Assembly (NCBI GenBank): GCA_016350165.1
Contig: CP066225.1
Location: 2,232,001 to 2,296,000, forward strand
Direction of reading: 5' to 3'
DNA length: 64,000 bases
From: Planctomycetota bacterium
GTDB lineage: Bacteria; Planctomycetota; Phycisphaerae; Phycisphaerales; Phycisphaeraceae
The notes below the pieces were generated by a model that saw nothing but the letters and a program-made list of their open reading frames with translations, searched no databases and was not told the origin of the DNA. A program made the position numbers and the translations under genes. This document shows, in pieces, positions 1 through 9,027 of the stretch. Each line of letters starts with the position of its first letter. The first letter of the stretch is position 1.

Positions 1-695
1 TCGAGGTTGTAGCCGGAGACGCGGCGCATGACTTTTGGATAACGCTGCTTAATCTCTTCAGCATTCTCCTCAATAATGCGTCTAACACCACGATAGACCT
101 GACTCTCACGTGTATCGACTTCCTCCTTAATTGACCACTCTTCTTCAGTAAGTGATTCGCAATCAAGAACAGTGCCGTCAGCAAGGACAAACTTACATGA
201 GATGGTGGAGTCGATTGTTTTACCGTAGACGATCGAGCGTGTACCTGAGGTATTGTTACCGATCATGCCGCCGACAGTCGCGCGGCTACCGGTCGCTGGG
301 TCTGGTGAAAAATGCATACCAAACTTTGCAAACTCAGCATTAATCCTGTCACGCACTGCACCTGGCTGAACACGTGCCCAACCTTCAGCTTCGTTGACTT
401 CTAGAACCTTGTCCATGTACTTGGAAAAGTCGAGGACCATACCTTCGCCGAAGGTCTGACCAGAGAGACTTGTACCGCCACCACGCGATGTGATAGGAAC
501 ACCAAACTTACCAGCAGTTTTCACTGCACGGACAGCATCACCTTCATCGACTGGAACGACGACACATGTTGGCATCATCTGATAGTGCGAAGCATCCGTT
601 GCATAGATGCCACGTGTCATCAGGTCAAAAGTCACATCCCCGCGCACCGCTCCCCTTAGCTCACGTTCAAAATCAGCTATCTGCTCGCTTGTCAT
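1..695 (-). CDS. FAD-linked oxidase (GlcD/YdiJ-like), 5' part
   Basis: The gene is cut by the left window edge; about 231 N-terminal residues are present, starting at an ATG at 695. The translation carries the FAD-binding type 4 (PP-loop) signature 'TSRGGGTSLSGQ' near residues 64-75 and 'GGMIGNNTSGTRSIVYGKT' near residues 145-165, both typical of GlcD/D-lactate dehydrogenase-type flavoproteins. These bind FAD and oxidise D-2-hydroxy acids. The phrasing 'FSPDPATGS' and the long spacing match the large family that fuses the FAD domain to a C-terminal Fe-S domain (YdiJ type), but that half lies outside the window, so the fusion and the substrate are inferred. A copy of the dispersed CTAWY palindrome lies inside it at 82-96. 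Confidence 0.85.
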   Translation of the reverse strand, partial: MTSEQIADFERELRGAVRGDVTFDLMTRGIYATDASHYQMMPTCVVVPVDEGDAVRAVKTAGKFGVPITSRGGGTSLSGQTFGEGMVLDFSKYMDKVLEVNEAEGWARVQPGAVRDRINAEFAKFGMHFSPDPATGSRATVGGMIGNNTSGTRSIVYGKTIDSTISCKFVLADGTVLDCESLTEEEWSIKEEVDTRESQVYRGVRRIIEENAEEIKQRYPKVMRRVSGYNL

Positions 696-848
696 AGGCC
701 TATCACTTTCTACAGCGGTCTATATCAACTATTTCCCATCACACTGCTGCCACGGCCCAATCATCCAGCATAATTGTAGCGAGATTTCACACCCCTGCTC
801 TAAACGCAACAGAACCCACCAAGAATCCCCGTTTTTGCTCAATTATCC

Positions 849-1628
849 CTACTCAGCCACCAATATCGACTTCGAATTACCCCATAACTCACCATCATCC
901 GCATGAACATCAAACACGACCTCATGCTCAACGCCCCAGTCCTTCTTCGTCTCTTCATCAACATCCATCCGCTCATCAATCTCCTGCCGCTCAGCCACTT
1001 CAAAATCCTGAATAATAAAATCAAAATACAGCTTCACAGTGATCCGCATGACATTACCATCTTGAAGTACCTGCTTAACCAGAATCGGCGCGTTCGATTT
1101 CTTATCCAACTTCTTATGATCCACTCTCAACCAACCATTAAGCTCGTACCCATGATCAACGATCACATGATCCAGAAACGCCAAACTATTCTCTGAAAAC
1201 TCATTGTCATACGTCATCGCAGTCAAGGTCAATTCATCAAGTAAATGCTCAACACTTCGTTCAAACCGCATCCTCATTGGCAGCGTATCATCTTTAACGC
1301 CATACCCTTCAATCCACTCGCCATATTTCATTCCCAACAATTCTTTGCGTCCTTCATTTCCATCACGCCACTTACCAATCACCGCATGAACAATCAGCTC
1401 TTTACTTTCTTCCTCAAACAAATCTTCCCACTGCTTCATCACAGCCTGGCGCAACTTCACCGTCTTAAGATTGTTTGGTCCACTCTCCGGCGTACCCTGT
1501 CTTGCCGGCCAACGTCCTCCTCCCGGCGAGACCCACGTCACAAACAACATAAACCCAACGATCACCACTGAAGTAATCGCAACGATCCATCCCATTTTCA
1601 CCCGTGAATTCTCTTTTTGCCCAGCCAT
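849..1628 (-). CDS. membrane-anchored hypothetical protein
   Basis: I do not recognise the family. The protein has about 259 residues if it starts at the ATG at 1628 (an upstream TTG at 1640 is also in frame). It has a short basic N-terminus, one hydrophobic segment around residues 14-34 that would anchor it in the membrane, then a soluble domain rich in charged residues with alternating beta-like segments. No catalytic motif is visible. It stands alone between the oxidase and a long gene-free stretch, so the context does not suggest a role. Confidence 0.6.
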   Translation of the reverse strand: MAGQKENSRVKMGWIVAITSVVIVGFMLFVTWVSPGGGRWPARQGTPESGPNNLKTVKLRQAVMKQWEDLFEEESKELIVHAVIGKWRDGNEGRKELLGMKYGEWIEGYGVKDDTLPMRMRFERSVEHLLDELTLTAMTYDNEFSENSLAFLDHVIVDHGYELNGWLRVDHKKLDKKSNAPILVKQVLQDGNVMRITVKLYFDFIIQDFEVAERQEIDERMDVDEETKKDWGVEHEVVFDVHADDGELWGNSKSILVAE

Positions 1629-2165
1629 AACACACACCAATACTCACAAAATTCATTCATACATTTACACACAATTACACGTAGCATCACAAACACGATC
1701 ATAGAATCGCATCAATATAATTGAAACAACCTATCGCTCTATCATTTGAATTTTTGTGATATGCTGATCACCAGACCTTTCTAACCGATGATTAGATTCA
1801 ACAATGATCGTCCAATACATTAAACTTCGCCCCATCTTCTACGCTTAGCAGCCAAGCTCATTCTGTTTGCACAAAATATTTTTCAGATTCTACCTTCAGC
1901 GTTCTCCCTACCTATTGCATCAAATGCCATATTTCAGAATCACACTCTACTCAACCATCAACTGAACCTAACCCCATCGCAACCACATAACTTACAACGC
2001 TTTCGCCCAAGCAATACCACACACATCTTGTACGCTTTCATTTTCAAAATTTGACAATTTCGCTCATTAATTAACTTTCAACAAGGCATTTAGGCAACTA
2101 AATTGAGCAACTTTTTCTTGATTATTACAACGCTATAGCTATTTTCAAGGCAAGGATAGGCAAAT
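1629..2165. other. gene-free stretch upstream of the GntR gene
   Basis: About 540 bases with no convincing ORF. It is AT-rich and must hold the divergent promoters of the flanking genes. The only recognised element is a copy of the dispersed 15-bp palindrome at 1781-1795. A TTGACA at 2053-2058 could be a -35 box, but no well-spaced -10 box follows it. Confidence 0.5.
1781..1795. repeat. dispersed 15-bp palindrome CTAWYN5RWTAG (intergenic copy)
   Basis: CTAACCGATGATTAG in the long gene-free stretch between the membrane protein and the GntR gene. It belongs to the 26-copy family described in the findings. Confidence 0.6.
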
Positions 2166-3158
2166 ATGAATACACCATCTGCAAACATCAAGAACTGGCT
2201 CATCACTTCAATCCGTAACGGTAAATTCCCTCCCGGAACGCCTTTGCCAACACGCCATCAGCTCATGGCCCAATTCAACGTTGCACGCGCAACCGCCGAT
2301 CGTGCCATCAATGATCTCATCAACGAATCATGGGCTTACTCAAGAAAAGGCTCAGGCACATTTGCTTCTATTCCCGAAGAAGCAGAACCTCGTCTTTATT
2401 TCGTTGACGCGTCACTCCCATTCGCACAACGCGTCGCTTCAGGACTCAACGGCAAAATCCCTTACGAAATGCTCTCCATCAGCGAGGTCAATGCACAACT
2501 CCCGCGCATCTCCCGACCCGGCTCGCGTGTCGTCTGGTATCTCCCTCATCAATACTCATACTACTTCATCAGCATTCTCGCCAACGCCTCCGTCCCACAA
2601 ATGCTCATCAACCGCCACATCAAACGCTGCTCATACGTCATGACCGACACCATCAACTGCATCAATAACGCAGTTAAATCTATCCACACGCAACACCCCG
2701 ACCTCAACTGGGGCCTGCTACTCCCGCCATTCAACACCGATTATTACTACTGGTACGAACGTGAGATCGCAATCTATCAAGCACTTGCAAATCTCAACAT
2801 CGTTCCAAGTGTTTCTATTCGTTCAGAAGGTATCACACCTCACTCATACTGGCAGGCATCCGCACGTATGCTTGATCGAATCAACAAGCCTCAAATCATT
2901 TTTTGCCCGGAAATCCATCTCGCCACGCAGCTTTATTCACTCGCCTACGAACGCGACATCAAACTCGGCGACCAACTCTTCATGCTCCTCACCGACTATG
3001 AAGAAAACCTCCAACCCTCACACGGTCTCTACATGCTCGAAAACGATTGGGATGCCATGGCAGACGTCACCGCCAAATGGGCACTCACACAAGAACCAAA
3101 ACTCGAACAGCACTACATCAACAGCCAACTCCACTCCGGAGAACCGCTACTCGTCTAA
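2166..3158 (+). CDS. GntR-family transcriptional regulator
   Basis: A 330-residue DNA-binding regulator. Residues 1-70 form a GntR winged helix: 'IKNWLITSIRNGKFPPGTPLPTR' type start, 'QFNVARATADRAINDLI' recognition region and a 'KGSGTF' wing. The remaining ~260 residues look like a periplasmic-binding-protein/LacI-type effector domain, as in the sugar-responsive GntR subgroup common in Planctomycetota. It precedes a Gfo/Idh/MocA oxidoreductase and a sugar isomerase-like gene on the same strand, so control of that locus by a sugar-derived ligand is a reasonable inference. Its TAA stop lies inside a copy of the dispersed palindrome at 3155-3169. The ligand cannot be read from the sequence. Confidence 0.85.
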   Translation: MNTPSANIKNWLITSIRNGKFPPGTPLPTRHQLMAQFNVARATADRAINDLINESWAYSRKGSGTFASIPEEAEPRLYFVDASLPFAQRVASGLNGKIPYEMLSISEVNAQLPRISRPGSRVVWYLPHQYSYYFISILANASVPQMLINRHIKRCSYVMTDTINCINNAVKSIHTQHPDLNWGLLLPPFNTDYYYWYEREIAIYQALANLNIVPSVSIRSEGITPHSYWQASARMLDRINKPQIIFCPEIHLATQLYSLAYERDIKLGDQLFMLLTDYEENLQPSHGLYMLENDWDAMADVTAKWALTQEPKLEQHYINSQLHSGEPLLV

Positions 3159-3169
3159 CATTCAATTAG
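3155..3169. repeat. dispersed 15-bp palindrome overlapping a stop codon
   Basis: CTAACATTCAATTAG; bases 2-4 are the TAA stop codon of the GntR-family gene. A second copy follows 31 bases later. Confidence 0.6.
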
Positions 3170-3199
3170 ACTCATAACGACTCATAAACAAAAACTAGA

Positions 3200-3214
3200 C
3201 TAATCAATGATTAG
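3200..3214. repeat. dispersed 15-bp palindrome upstream of the oxidoreductase gene
   Basis: CTAATCAATGATTAG, a nearly perfect palindrome 60 bases before the start of the Gfo/Idh/MocA gene. It could alternatively be read as an operator of the adjacent GntR regulator, but the same motif recurs throughout the window. Confidence 0.6.
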
Positions 3215-3274
3215 TCATCAAATAAATTTAACGTTTAGTAACACTCGGGTAATTAGTAAAAGGTTGATACAAAA

Positions 3275-4414
3275 ATGACTTCGACAGACAAAGTAAAACT
3301 GGCCATCGTTGGCCTAGGCAATATCGCCAACATGCACCTCAAATCATGTGCCGAACTCAATAACGTCGATCTTGTCGCCGTCTGTGACGTCGACAAAGAG
3401 CTCGCTGACAAAACCGCACAAACACACGACTGCAAATCATTCTACGATCACAAAGAACTCTTCGATTCTAAGATCGCAGAAGCCGTCATCATCGCCACCC
3501 CCCACTTCCACCACACTCCCATCGCCATCGACGCGCACGCCGCCGGCCTCCATATCCTCTCTGAAAAACCACTCGGCGTCACCAAAGCTGACTGCGAAAA
3601 AATGCTCAACGCTCACACCGACAAATCAAAAATCTTCGCTGTCGTCTTCAACTTCCGAACATACCCTGCCTTCGTCAAAGCAAAAGAAATTCTCGCATCA
3701 GGTGAACTCGGCGAAATCCTTCGCGTCAACGTCACCGCTACCGATTGGCTCCGCACCAACGCTTACTACGAATCAGGCACTTGGCGTGCGAAATGGGCGA
3801 CCGAAGGTGGCGGCGTCCTCGTCAACCAATGCCCGCACCATCTCGACCTCATGCAATGGCTCGCCGGCATGCCTTCTAAACTCTTCGCTGTCTGCAAGTT
3901 CGGGCATCATCACCCAATCGAGGTTGAAGACGATGTCGTTGCGACCTTCGAATATCCAAACGGTGCACTCGGCATCTTCACCACAACCACCGGCGAATGC
4001 CCCGGCCGCAACCGTATCGAAATCTCAACCGAGCGAGGCCTGCTCACTATCAACAACCTCACAGAGCTGACACTTCTTCGCAACGAAAAATCCGTTAAGG
4101 ACACCCTCGAAAATGGCGGCGTCTGGGACAACCCTTGGCCATGGAAATGCGAAATCCCCGTCGCCCCAAACGACGATCTCTTCGCTCGCGCTCTTCGTCT
4201 GAATCTCAAATCATTCGCAGATGCAGTCCTCGGCAAGAGTGAGCCTCTCGCACACGCCCCAGAAGGCATGAACTCCGTCGAGCTCGCCAACGCGATGATC
4301 TACTCATCCCTCCTCAACCAGCCAGTCGAACTCCCAATCGACGCGCAAGCTTTCCAAGCCAAGTTCGATCAGCTCGTCGAACAATCACAGCCAGCTGCAA
4401 CGTCATCCGCTTAA
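3275..4414 (+). CDS. Gfo/Idh/MocA-family oxidoreductase
   Basis: A 379-residue NAD(P)-dependent sugar or cyclitol dehydrogenase-like protein. The N-terminal Rossmann fold shows 'LAIVGLGNIANMHL' (GxGxxA/G nucleotide-binding loop, residues 8-21) and 'AVCDVD' at the end of the second strand. 'SEKPLGVTKADCE' near residue 95 contains the conserved EKP lysine of the family. The C-terminal part is the alpha/beta domain with 'GGGVLVNQCPHHLDLMQWL', where the His-x-x-Asp motif lies. It is followed by a terminator and a sugar isomerase-like gene, consistent with a carbohydrate catabolic locus controlled by the upstream GntR gene. The substrate is unknown. Confidence 0.92.
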   Translation: MTSTDKVKLAIVGLGNIANMHLKSCAELNNVDLVAVCDVDKELADKTAQTHDCKSFYDHKELFDSKIAEAVIIATPHFHHTPIAIDAHAAGLHILSEKPLGVTKADCEKMLNAHTDKSKIFAVVFNFRTYPAFVKAKEILASGELGEILRVNVTATDWLRTNAYYESGTWRAKWATEGGGVLVNQCPHHLDLMQWLAGMPSKLFAVCKFGHHHPIEVEDDVVATFEYPNGALGIFTTTTGECPGRNRIEISTERGLLTINNLTELTLLRNEKSVKDTLENGGVWDNPWPWKCEIPVAPNDDLFARALRLNLKSFADAVLGKSEPLAHAPEGMNSVELANAMIYSSLLNQPVELPIDAQAFQAKFDQLVEQSQPAATSSA

Positions 4415-4444
4415 AGATCAAACCTCCATCTACCCCTTAGTTCG

Positions 4445-4481
4445 AGAAACGCCATGCTTTTATGGCCTGGCGTTTCTTCTT
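4445..4481 (+). terminator. rho-independent terminator after the oxidoreductase gene
   Basis: Perfect 10-bp stem AGAAACGCCA / TGGCGTTTCT (4445-4454 and 4468-4477) with a 13-base loop, followed by a pyrimidine/T-rich tail. Confidence 0.75.
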
Positions 4482-4527
4482 TTCCATAGCTTCATAACCA
4501 TCCCTAAAATATTCCAGAGCAATCACC

Positions 4528-5388
4528 ATGCCTTCCATTCTCTCCGCTTTCACCGACGAAGCATCCTCCTCCATCGACGCACAAATCACCGCCGCACAAC
4601 GCGCCAATCTCACACACCTCGACCTACGCTCCATCGACGATTACAACATTACCAACCTCCCGCCTTATGTCGCAAAAGAAATCGCTGCCAAACTCAAAGC
4701 TGCAAACCTCTCCGTATGCATGTTCGGCTCACCTATCGGTAAAATCGACATCAACGACGATCTCAACATCGATATTGAAAAACTCAATCATCTCGCTGAC
4801 CTCGCCCCCATCCTCGGCACCAACAAAGTCCGCATCTTCTCTTACTACAACAACGCCAACCTCCCCAAAGATCAATGGCAAGCTGAAGCCATGCACCGTC
4901 TCCATCAGCTCTCACTCGTTGCAGAAAAACGCGACATGGTTCTCTACCACGAAAATGAATCCGATATCTTCGGCGACCACCCCGACGACATCGTCACCAT
5001 CTCATCACTCCGCTCAGACAACTTCAAACTCATTTACGACTTCGCAAACTTCCTCCGCACCTCCGCCACTCCCGATGAATCATGGTCCAAGCTCAAATCC
5101 ATCACCGATTGCTTCCACCTAAAAGATCAGAAGCTCGACAATCAGCACACTCCCATCGGTCTCGGCGACACCAACTCACCAGCCATCCTTACAGAAGCCA
5201 TCACCAACGGCTTCACAGGCCCCATCATCGTCGAACCTCACCTCACTCATTCCGAAGCCGTCCTCGCAACTCACTCCACCGGCACAGGCGACCTCTCACT
5301 CGCTTCACTTCCACCAGCCGAAACCTTCCACATCGCCGTCACAACCGCTCAGCAACTCCTCACCGATGCCGGCTGTACCATCGCCTAA
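4528..5388 (+). CDS. sugar phosphate isomerase/epimerase-like TIM barrel protein
   Basis: A 286-residue protein of the xylose-isomerase-like TIM-barrel (AP endonuclease 2) superfamily. The order of motifs is typical: 'LTHLDLRSIDDYNI' early, 'YHENESDIFGD' (metal-ligand Glu region) around residues 138-150, 'LIYDFANFL' around 170-180, 'FHLKDQK' around 197-204 with the conserved His and Lys, and 'IIVEPHL' near 230. The family uses a divalent metal to isomerise or epimerise sugars. It sits downstream of a Gfo/Idh/MocA dehydrogenase, a very common pairing in this phylum. A separate promoter is likely because a terminator lies between the two genes. Confidence 0.88.
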   Translation: MPSILSAFTDEASSSIDAQITAAQRANLTHLDLRSIDDYNITNLPPYVAKEIAAKLKAANLSVCMFGSPIGKIDINDDLNIDIEKLNHLADLAPILGTNKVRIFSYYNNANLPKDQWQAEAMHRLHQLSLVAEKRDMVLYHENESDIFGDHPDDIVTISSLRSDNFKLIYDFANFLRTSATPDESWSKLKSITDCFHLKDQKLDNQHTPIGLGDTNSPAILTEAITNGFTGPIIVEPHLTHSEAVLATHSTGTGDLSLASLPPAETFHIAVTTAQQLLTDAGCTIA

Positions 5389-5434
5389 CCCCAAACACCT
5401 CTGCATATTCACAGTCATAATCCATCTGTTCCTC

Positions 5435-5461
5435 AGCTCAGCATCACGCTGAGCTTTTTTC
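5435..5461 (+). terminator. rho-independent terminator after the isomerase gene
   Basis: 8-bp stem AGCTCAGC / GCTGAGCT, loop ATCAC, followed by six T. Confidence 0.85.
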
Positions 5462-5629
5462 TCATCATCTCCAAATCACACTTACCCAACTTACCAATCA
5501 TCAGTGAACACACCTATTCGCGCAAGCGCCCTTGCAAATAAACCTCTGAAACTACTCAACACACCTTATTCATTCTGTATCAATAAAAGGTCATAATACA
5601 CTTGTCTATGAGTAAGCATTGTTGTTTTA

Positions 5630-5828
5630 CCTATTTTCTCAAAAGGCTTTATAAAACATCTATGTCATAAAAAACAACCCACGTCCAACCCAGCGTCAAG
5701 GGAAAGATACAGATGCTCGGACGTGCTGAAAAAAAATAACTAGTTAGGAGGAGAGAGACACGTGTGCTCTCCCCTGTTTGCGCACTTTTTTTATGTAAAG
5801 ATCTTTTACATATAACGGAGAAGAAGAG
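5630..5828 (+). promoter_or_regulatory. leader of the first PEP-CTERM gene with stacked inverted repeats
   Basis: Within the 440-base gene-free stretch before the PEP-CTERM gene there are three inverted repeats: ACGTCC (near 5681) with GGACGT (near 5718), GGAGAG / CTCTCC around a central CACGTG (about 5752-5780), and GTAAA-GATCT-TTTAC (about 5797-5811), followed by a strong AACGGAG ribosome binding site before the ATG at 5829. Upstream of 5600 only the isomerase terminator is recognisable. A regulated leader is an inference. Confidence 0.4.
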
Positions 5829-6473
5829 ATGAAAAAAGCAACATCATTATTTACCGCCGCAGTCGTCGCCGGCCTATCCACTACCGCTTCCGCTGATGTC
5901 CTCATCACCGGCATCATCGACGGTAGTGGCAGCTCACCCAAGGCAGTTGAAATCTACGTTACTGAAGACACTAACTTAGATGGCTGGGCAATTGAGAAAG
6001 AAGCAAATGGTGGTAGTAGCTGGGGCAATGCATATGCATTCACCTCAACTCTTTCTGCAGGTTTCTATTACCTCACACAAAACAACTCAACAAAAGCTGA
6101 TCTTCTAGCACAGTTCGCTTCAGCTACCGACTCAAACACGATTGTTGATGGTAGTTTTGATGCCAATGGCAATGATGCTTTTCGTCTAGTTGACGATAAC
6201 AGCAATGTCATTGATCAATTCGGCGACCCTTCAAACGTTTCTAGTGGTTTTGGCTGGAACTTCGCAGACAGCTTTGCTTATAGAAAAGATGGCGTTTCAA
6301 CCAACGGCGGCGCTTTCGATGAAGCTAATTGGATCATTCCTGGTAAAGATTTCATCGACAACAACGGCGGCGACGATACGCTCGCACCTCTCGGCTCATT
6401 CGCCATCCCTGAACCAGCCTCACTCGCACTCATCGCACTCGGCGGCCTCGCCATGATCTCACGACGCAAATAA
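5829..6473 (+). CDS. PEP-CTERM secreted protein, lamin-tail-like
   Basis: A 214-residue exported protein. Residues 1-22 are a signal peptide ending 'TTASA'. The middle resembles a lamin-tail-like beta-sandwich domain ('ITGIIDGSGSSPKAVEIYV', 'NLDGWAIEKEANGGSS', 'AFRLVDDNSNVIDQFGD'). The C-terminus is a textbook PEP-CTERM sorting signal: 'IPEPASLALIALGG', a hydrophobic helix, then 'SRRK'. Family knowledge: exosortase cleaves at PEP and sends such proteins to the cell surface or an extracellular matrix. No exosortase is in the window. A good AACGGAG ribosome binding site precedes the start. A second PEP-CTERM gene follows. Confidence 0.92.
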   Translation: MKKATSLFTAAVVAGLSTTASADVLITGIIDGSGSSPKAVEIYVTEDTNLDGWAIEKEANGGSSWGNAYAFTSTLSAGFYYLTQNNSTKADLLAQFASATDSNTIVDGSFDANGNDAFRLVDDNSNVIDQFGDPSNVSSGFGWNFADSFAYRKDGVSTNGGAFDEANWIIPGKDFIDNNGGDDTLAPLGSFAIPEPASLALIALGGLAMISRRK

Positions 6474-6506
6474 ACCTCACCCAACTAACAATTTATACTT
6501 CTCTGA

Positions 6507-6540
6507 CAGCGGCGTAACACTACGTCGCTGTTTTTCTTTT
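6507..6540 (+). terminator. rho-independent terminator
   Basis: 10-bp stem CAGCGGCGTA / TACGTCGCTG with one mismatch, loop ACAC, followed by TTTTTCTTTT. Confidence 0.8.
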
Positions 6541-6691
6541 CAATCTCGACCAATCTTCCCTCCCACGACACGTCCCAGCGCCTTTCACACAAACCCAACA
6601 TCATTTGCTAACAATCGCGCCGTACTCTTCACACTCCTAAGAACGAGAGCCGTGCTCTCACTTTTCAATGACTAAAAAACGGAGAGAAACG

Positions 6692-7417
6692 ATGAAATTT
6701 GCAAAATCATCACTACTGATTGCTTCACTCGCAATCGCTGGAACTACTACTGCTGACGTCATGATCAACGAAGTTATGATTAATCCAGACGGCAATGACC
6801 CAGCAACAACCTCACTTGAACTTAAAGGCACAGCTGGCGAGTCCTTCAGCGGCGTCTTCGTCGGCCTCGATGCAGACAGCGGCAAACAAGGTACGCTCAA
6901 CAACTTACCAATGCCTGTTTCAGGTACATTCGATGCCAACGGTCTCCTCACCGTCACGATCAATGACATCGAAAACCCTTCAGTAACACTCATCCTCGTC
7001 GATAACTTTACCGACGCAGGTAAAGAACTTACTGCTGACAACATCGCTGACTTTGGTATCACCACTGTCTACGACGCAATCGGTACTGCAGACAAAGATT
7101 CAGACCAACAGTACCTCCTCGGTGCAGCACTTGGTGGTGCAGACTTTACCTTCAGTGGCATCAACGATCACGACGACGAACCTATCTTCGCATTCCGTAA
7201 CGGAACAACCAACGAATGGTACTCCATCGTTGAACACAACGACACAGGCGAATTAGCCGTCTTCGACATCGATGCAAACATCATCGACAACGCAACATTC
7301 TCAGCTGACCCTACCGTCAACACATTCGGCGCAGTAAACCCAACCCTCGTCCCAGAGCCTGCGTCACTCGCACTGCTCGGCCTCGGCGGTCTTGCAATGC
7401 TTCGTCGTCGCAAATAA
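6692..7417 (+). CDS. PEP-CTERM secreted protein
   Basis: A 241-residue exported protein. I start it at 6692 because GGAGAG lies 5 bases upstream and the first residues then form a signal peptide ('MKFAKSSLLIASLAIAG', cleavage near 'TTADV'); an in-frame ATG 24 bases earlier has no ribosome site. The middle ('VMINEVMINPDGNDPA', 'SLELKGTAGESFSGVFVGL') resembles lamin-tail-type surface domains. It ends with 'VPEPASLALLGLGG' and 'RRRK', a clear PEP-CTERM signal. It is similar in layout to the gene just upstream but not a close duplicate. Confidence 0.92.
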   Translation: MKFAKSSLLIASLAIAGTTTADVMINEVMINPDGNDPATTSLELKGTAGESFSGVFVGLDADSGKQGTLNNLPMPVSGTFDANGLLTVTINDIENPSVTLILVDNFTDAGKELTADNIADFGITTVYDAIGTADKDSDQQYLLGAALGGADFTFSGINDHDDEPIFAFRNGTTNEWYSIVEHNDTGELAVFDIDANIIDNATFSADPTVNTFGAVNPTLVPEPASLALLGLGGLAMLRRRK

Positions 7418-7426
7418 TGCAATCAT

Positions 7427-7441
7427 CTAACTAACTGTTAG
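7427..7441. repeat. dispersed 15-bp palindrome between gene end and terminator
   Basis: CTAACTAACTGTTAG, nine bases after the stop codon of the second PEP-CTERM gene and just before its terminator. Confidence 0.6.
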
Positions 7442-7453
7442 TTGCAAACATAT

Positions 7454-7490
7454 AAAAGCAGCAGCGTACATTCACGCTGCTGCTTTTCTT
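7454..7490. terminator. bidirectional terminator between convergent genes
   Basis: 13-bp stem from AAAAGCAGCAGCG to CGCTGCTGCTTTT with an 8-base loop, flanked by A on the left and T on the right. It can serve both the PEP-CTERM gene and the convergent S41 peptidase gene. Confidence 0.9.
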
Positions 7491-7506
7491 ATCAATAAAC
7501 TCAATC

Positions 7507-9027
7507 TCACTCCGACCCTTCACCCCTTTTACGAATCAAATCAAGCGTAAACTCCATCACATCATCTCGCCCCGCCTTATCACTCTCCAAACTCTGCTTT
7601 ACCTCATAGTCAGGCAACACCCCCTGACCAAACTGTACATCATCACCCACATATTCATTGTACTTATAAGCCACATACCCTCTTAATCCCGATTGCGGCA
7701 ACGTAAAATAGATGTTGTCAATATAACACTTCAACGCGCCGCTCGTCTCTTCACCAATCAAAGTACCAATCCCATAGTGTTTAATTGGCACACAGAAATC
7801 CATCCCCGCCGACGCCGTTCCCTCATTCGCAAGCACATAAACCTCACCCTCAAACCGATTCATCAAATTCTTCTTTGGATAATTCGTACTACATGTATAA
7901 CGAACCAACTTCCCAAGATGATTTCGGTATCGATACAAATGTGGCCGCTGCGCAAGACTCTGTTCAGACACACGTAACGTAATCCTATCGATTACCTTCC
8001 AAGGTTTATCCGCAAGATAATTAATAACCATATCACCCAACCCCGAATTTCCACCACGATTCTTACGCAAATCAACAATCAAATGCTTCACACCCTCCGC
8101 TTTCATCTTCATAAACGCATTTACTGTCTGTCGTTCAAATTTCAACTTACTCTCAAAACCATCAATCACCATGAGCCCCGTCCTCTCACCATCAAATTCA
8201 TCCAACACACGAAAATGAATCGGCCCTTCATTGTTTTGTTTCCCACTCCCCTTACTTTGCTTCATATTCCAACCAACACAGTTAACCGCTGGCAACCGGT
8301 ACTCACGCTCCTCACCATTTTTATCCTTTAAAACCAGTGGTATATAGTCTTCGCCAGCAAATTCTTTAGTCAACCAAAAGGACATGACATAAGTTTTTCT
8401 AAGCCGCCTCAAATTCCCCTCCCGTCTTCCTTCACGCGGACACCAATACGCCAATTCTTTCATAAACGTATCAGCATCCTTCTCACCAATCTTCACAACC
8501 TCAAGCCCCCGTGGCAGTTCTGCATCACCTTCATAATCCCAAAACAAAACCTTCCCATCACTCACACTCAATCCCATCTGAAAAATCATCCCATTATTAA
8601 TTCGCCACCACCAACCCTTCTTTGCCAACAGACCCAAGTGATCATTCAATAACCCCGATGTATATCTGCTGCAAACAACAAAAAAATCATCAACAGGCAT
8701 TCCTTCCCCCGCCTCGTCCACAGCTTTATACATCACATCTTTCAGCTGCGCATATTCTTCTTCACCAATATACGCCCAAGGCTTCACATGCACTTCCTCA
8801 ATCGTCTTCACTAAAAAGTCGCAGTCTTCCTTCATCATCGCCTGCGTCATCCACACCCCTTCTTTAAAACCCGCAACATTCTCAACTTTTTCATCAACCT
8901 GTCTTAATTTCTTCAGTACATTCGTAACTGGATTATCACCATCTTCAGCATGCACATTGATCGCGCCCACCACCATCAACACAATCATCATAAATTTGAT
9001 TATTAAATTCAAAGAAATGCAGCGCAT
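7507..9027 (-). CDS. secreted S41-family peptidase
   Basis: A 506-residue exported serine peptidase of the C-terminal processing peptidase (S41) family. Residues 1-28 are a signal peptide ('LIIKFMMIVLMVVGAINVHA'). The catalytic region is C-terminal: 'LIVDLRKNRGGNSG' (residues ~317-330) is the S41 strand-loop motif, and 'VLANEGTASAGMDF' (~400-413) holds the nucleophilic serine. The N-terminal ~280 residues resemble the tricorn-core/tail-type region; no clear PDZ domain is visible. A strong ribosome site TGGAGG lies 7 bases before the ATG. The GTGCGC-rich gene-free stretch is upstream. Substrate unknown. Confidence 0.88.
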   Translation of the reverse strand: MRCISLNLIIKFMMIVLMVVGAINVHAEDGDNPVTNVLKKLRQVDEKVENVAGFKEGVWMTQAMMKEDCDFLVKTIEEVHVKPWAYIGEEEYAQLKDVMYKAVDEAGEGMPVDDFFVVCSRYTSGLLNDHLGLLAKKGWWWRINNGMIFQMGLSVSDGKVLFWDYEGDAELPRGLEVVKIGEKDADTFMKELAYWCPREGRREGNLRRLRKTYVMSFWLTKEFAGEDYIPLVLKDKNGEEREYRLPAVNCVGWNMKQSKGSGKQNNEGPIHFRVLDEFDGERTGLMVIDGFESKLKFERQTVNAFMKMKAEGVKHLIVDLRKNRGGNSGLGDMVINYLADKPWKVIDRITLRVSEQSLAQRPHLYRYRNHLGKLVRYTCSTNYPKKNLMNRFEGEVYVLANEGTASAGMDFCVPIKHYGIGTLIGEETSGALKCYIDNIYFTLPQSGLRGYVAYKYNEYVGDDVQFGQGVLPDYEVKQSLESDKAGRDDVMEFTLDLIRKRGEGSE

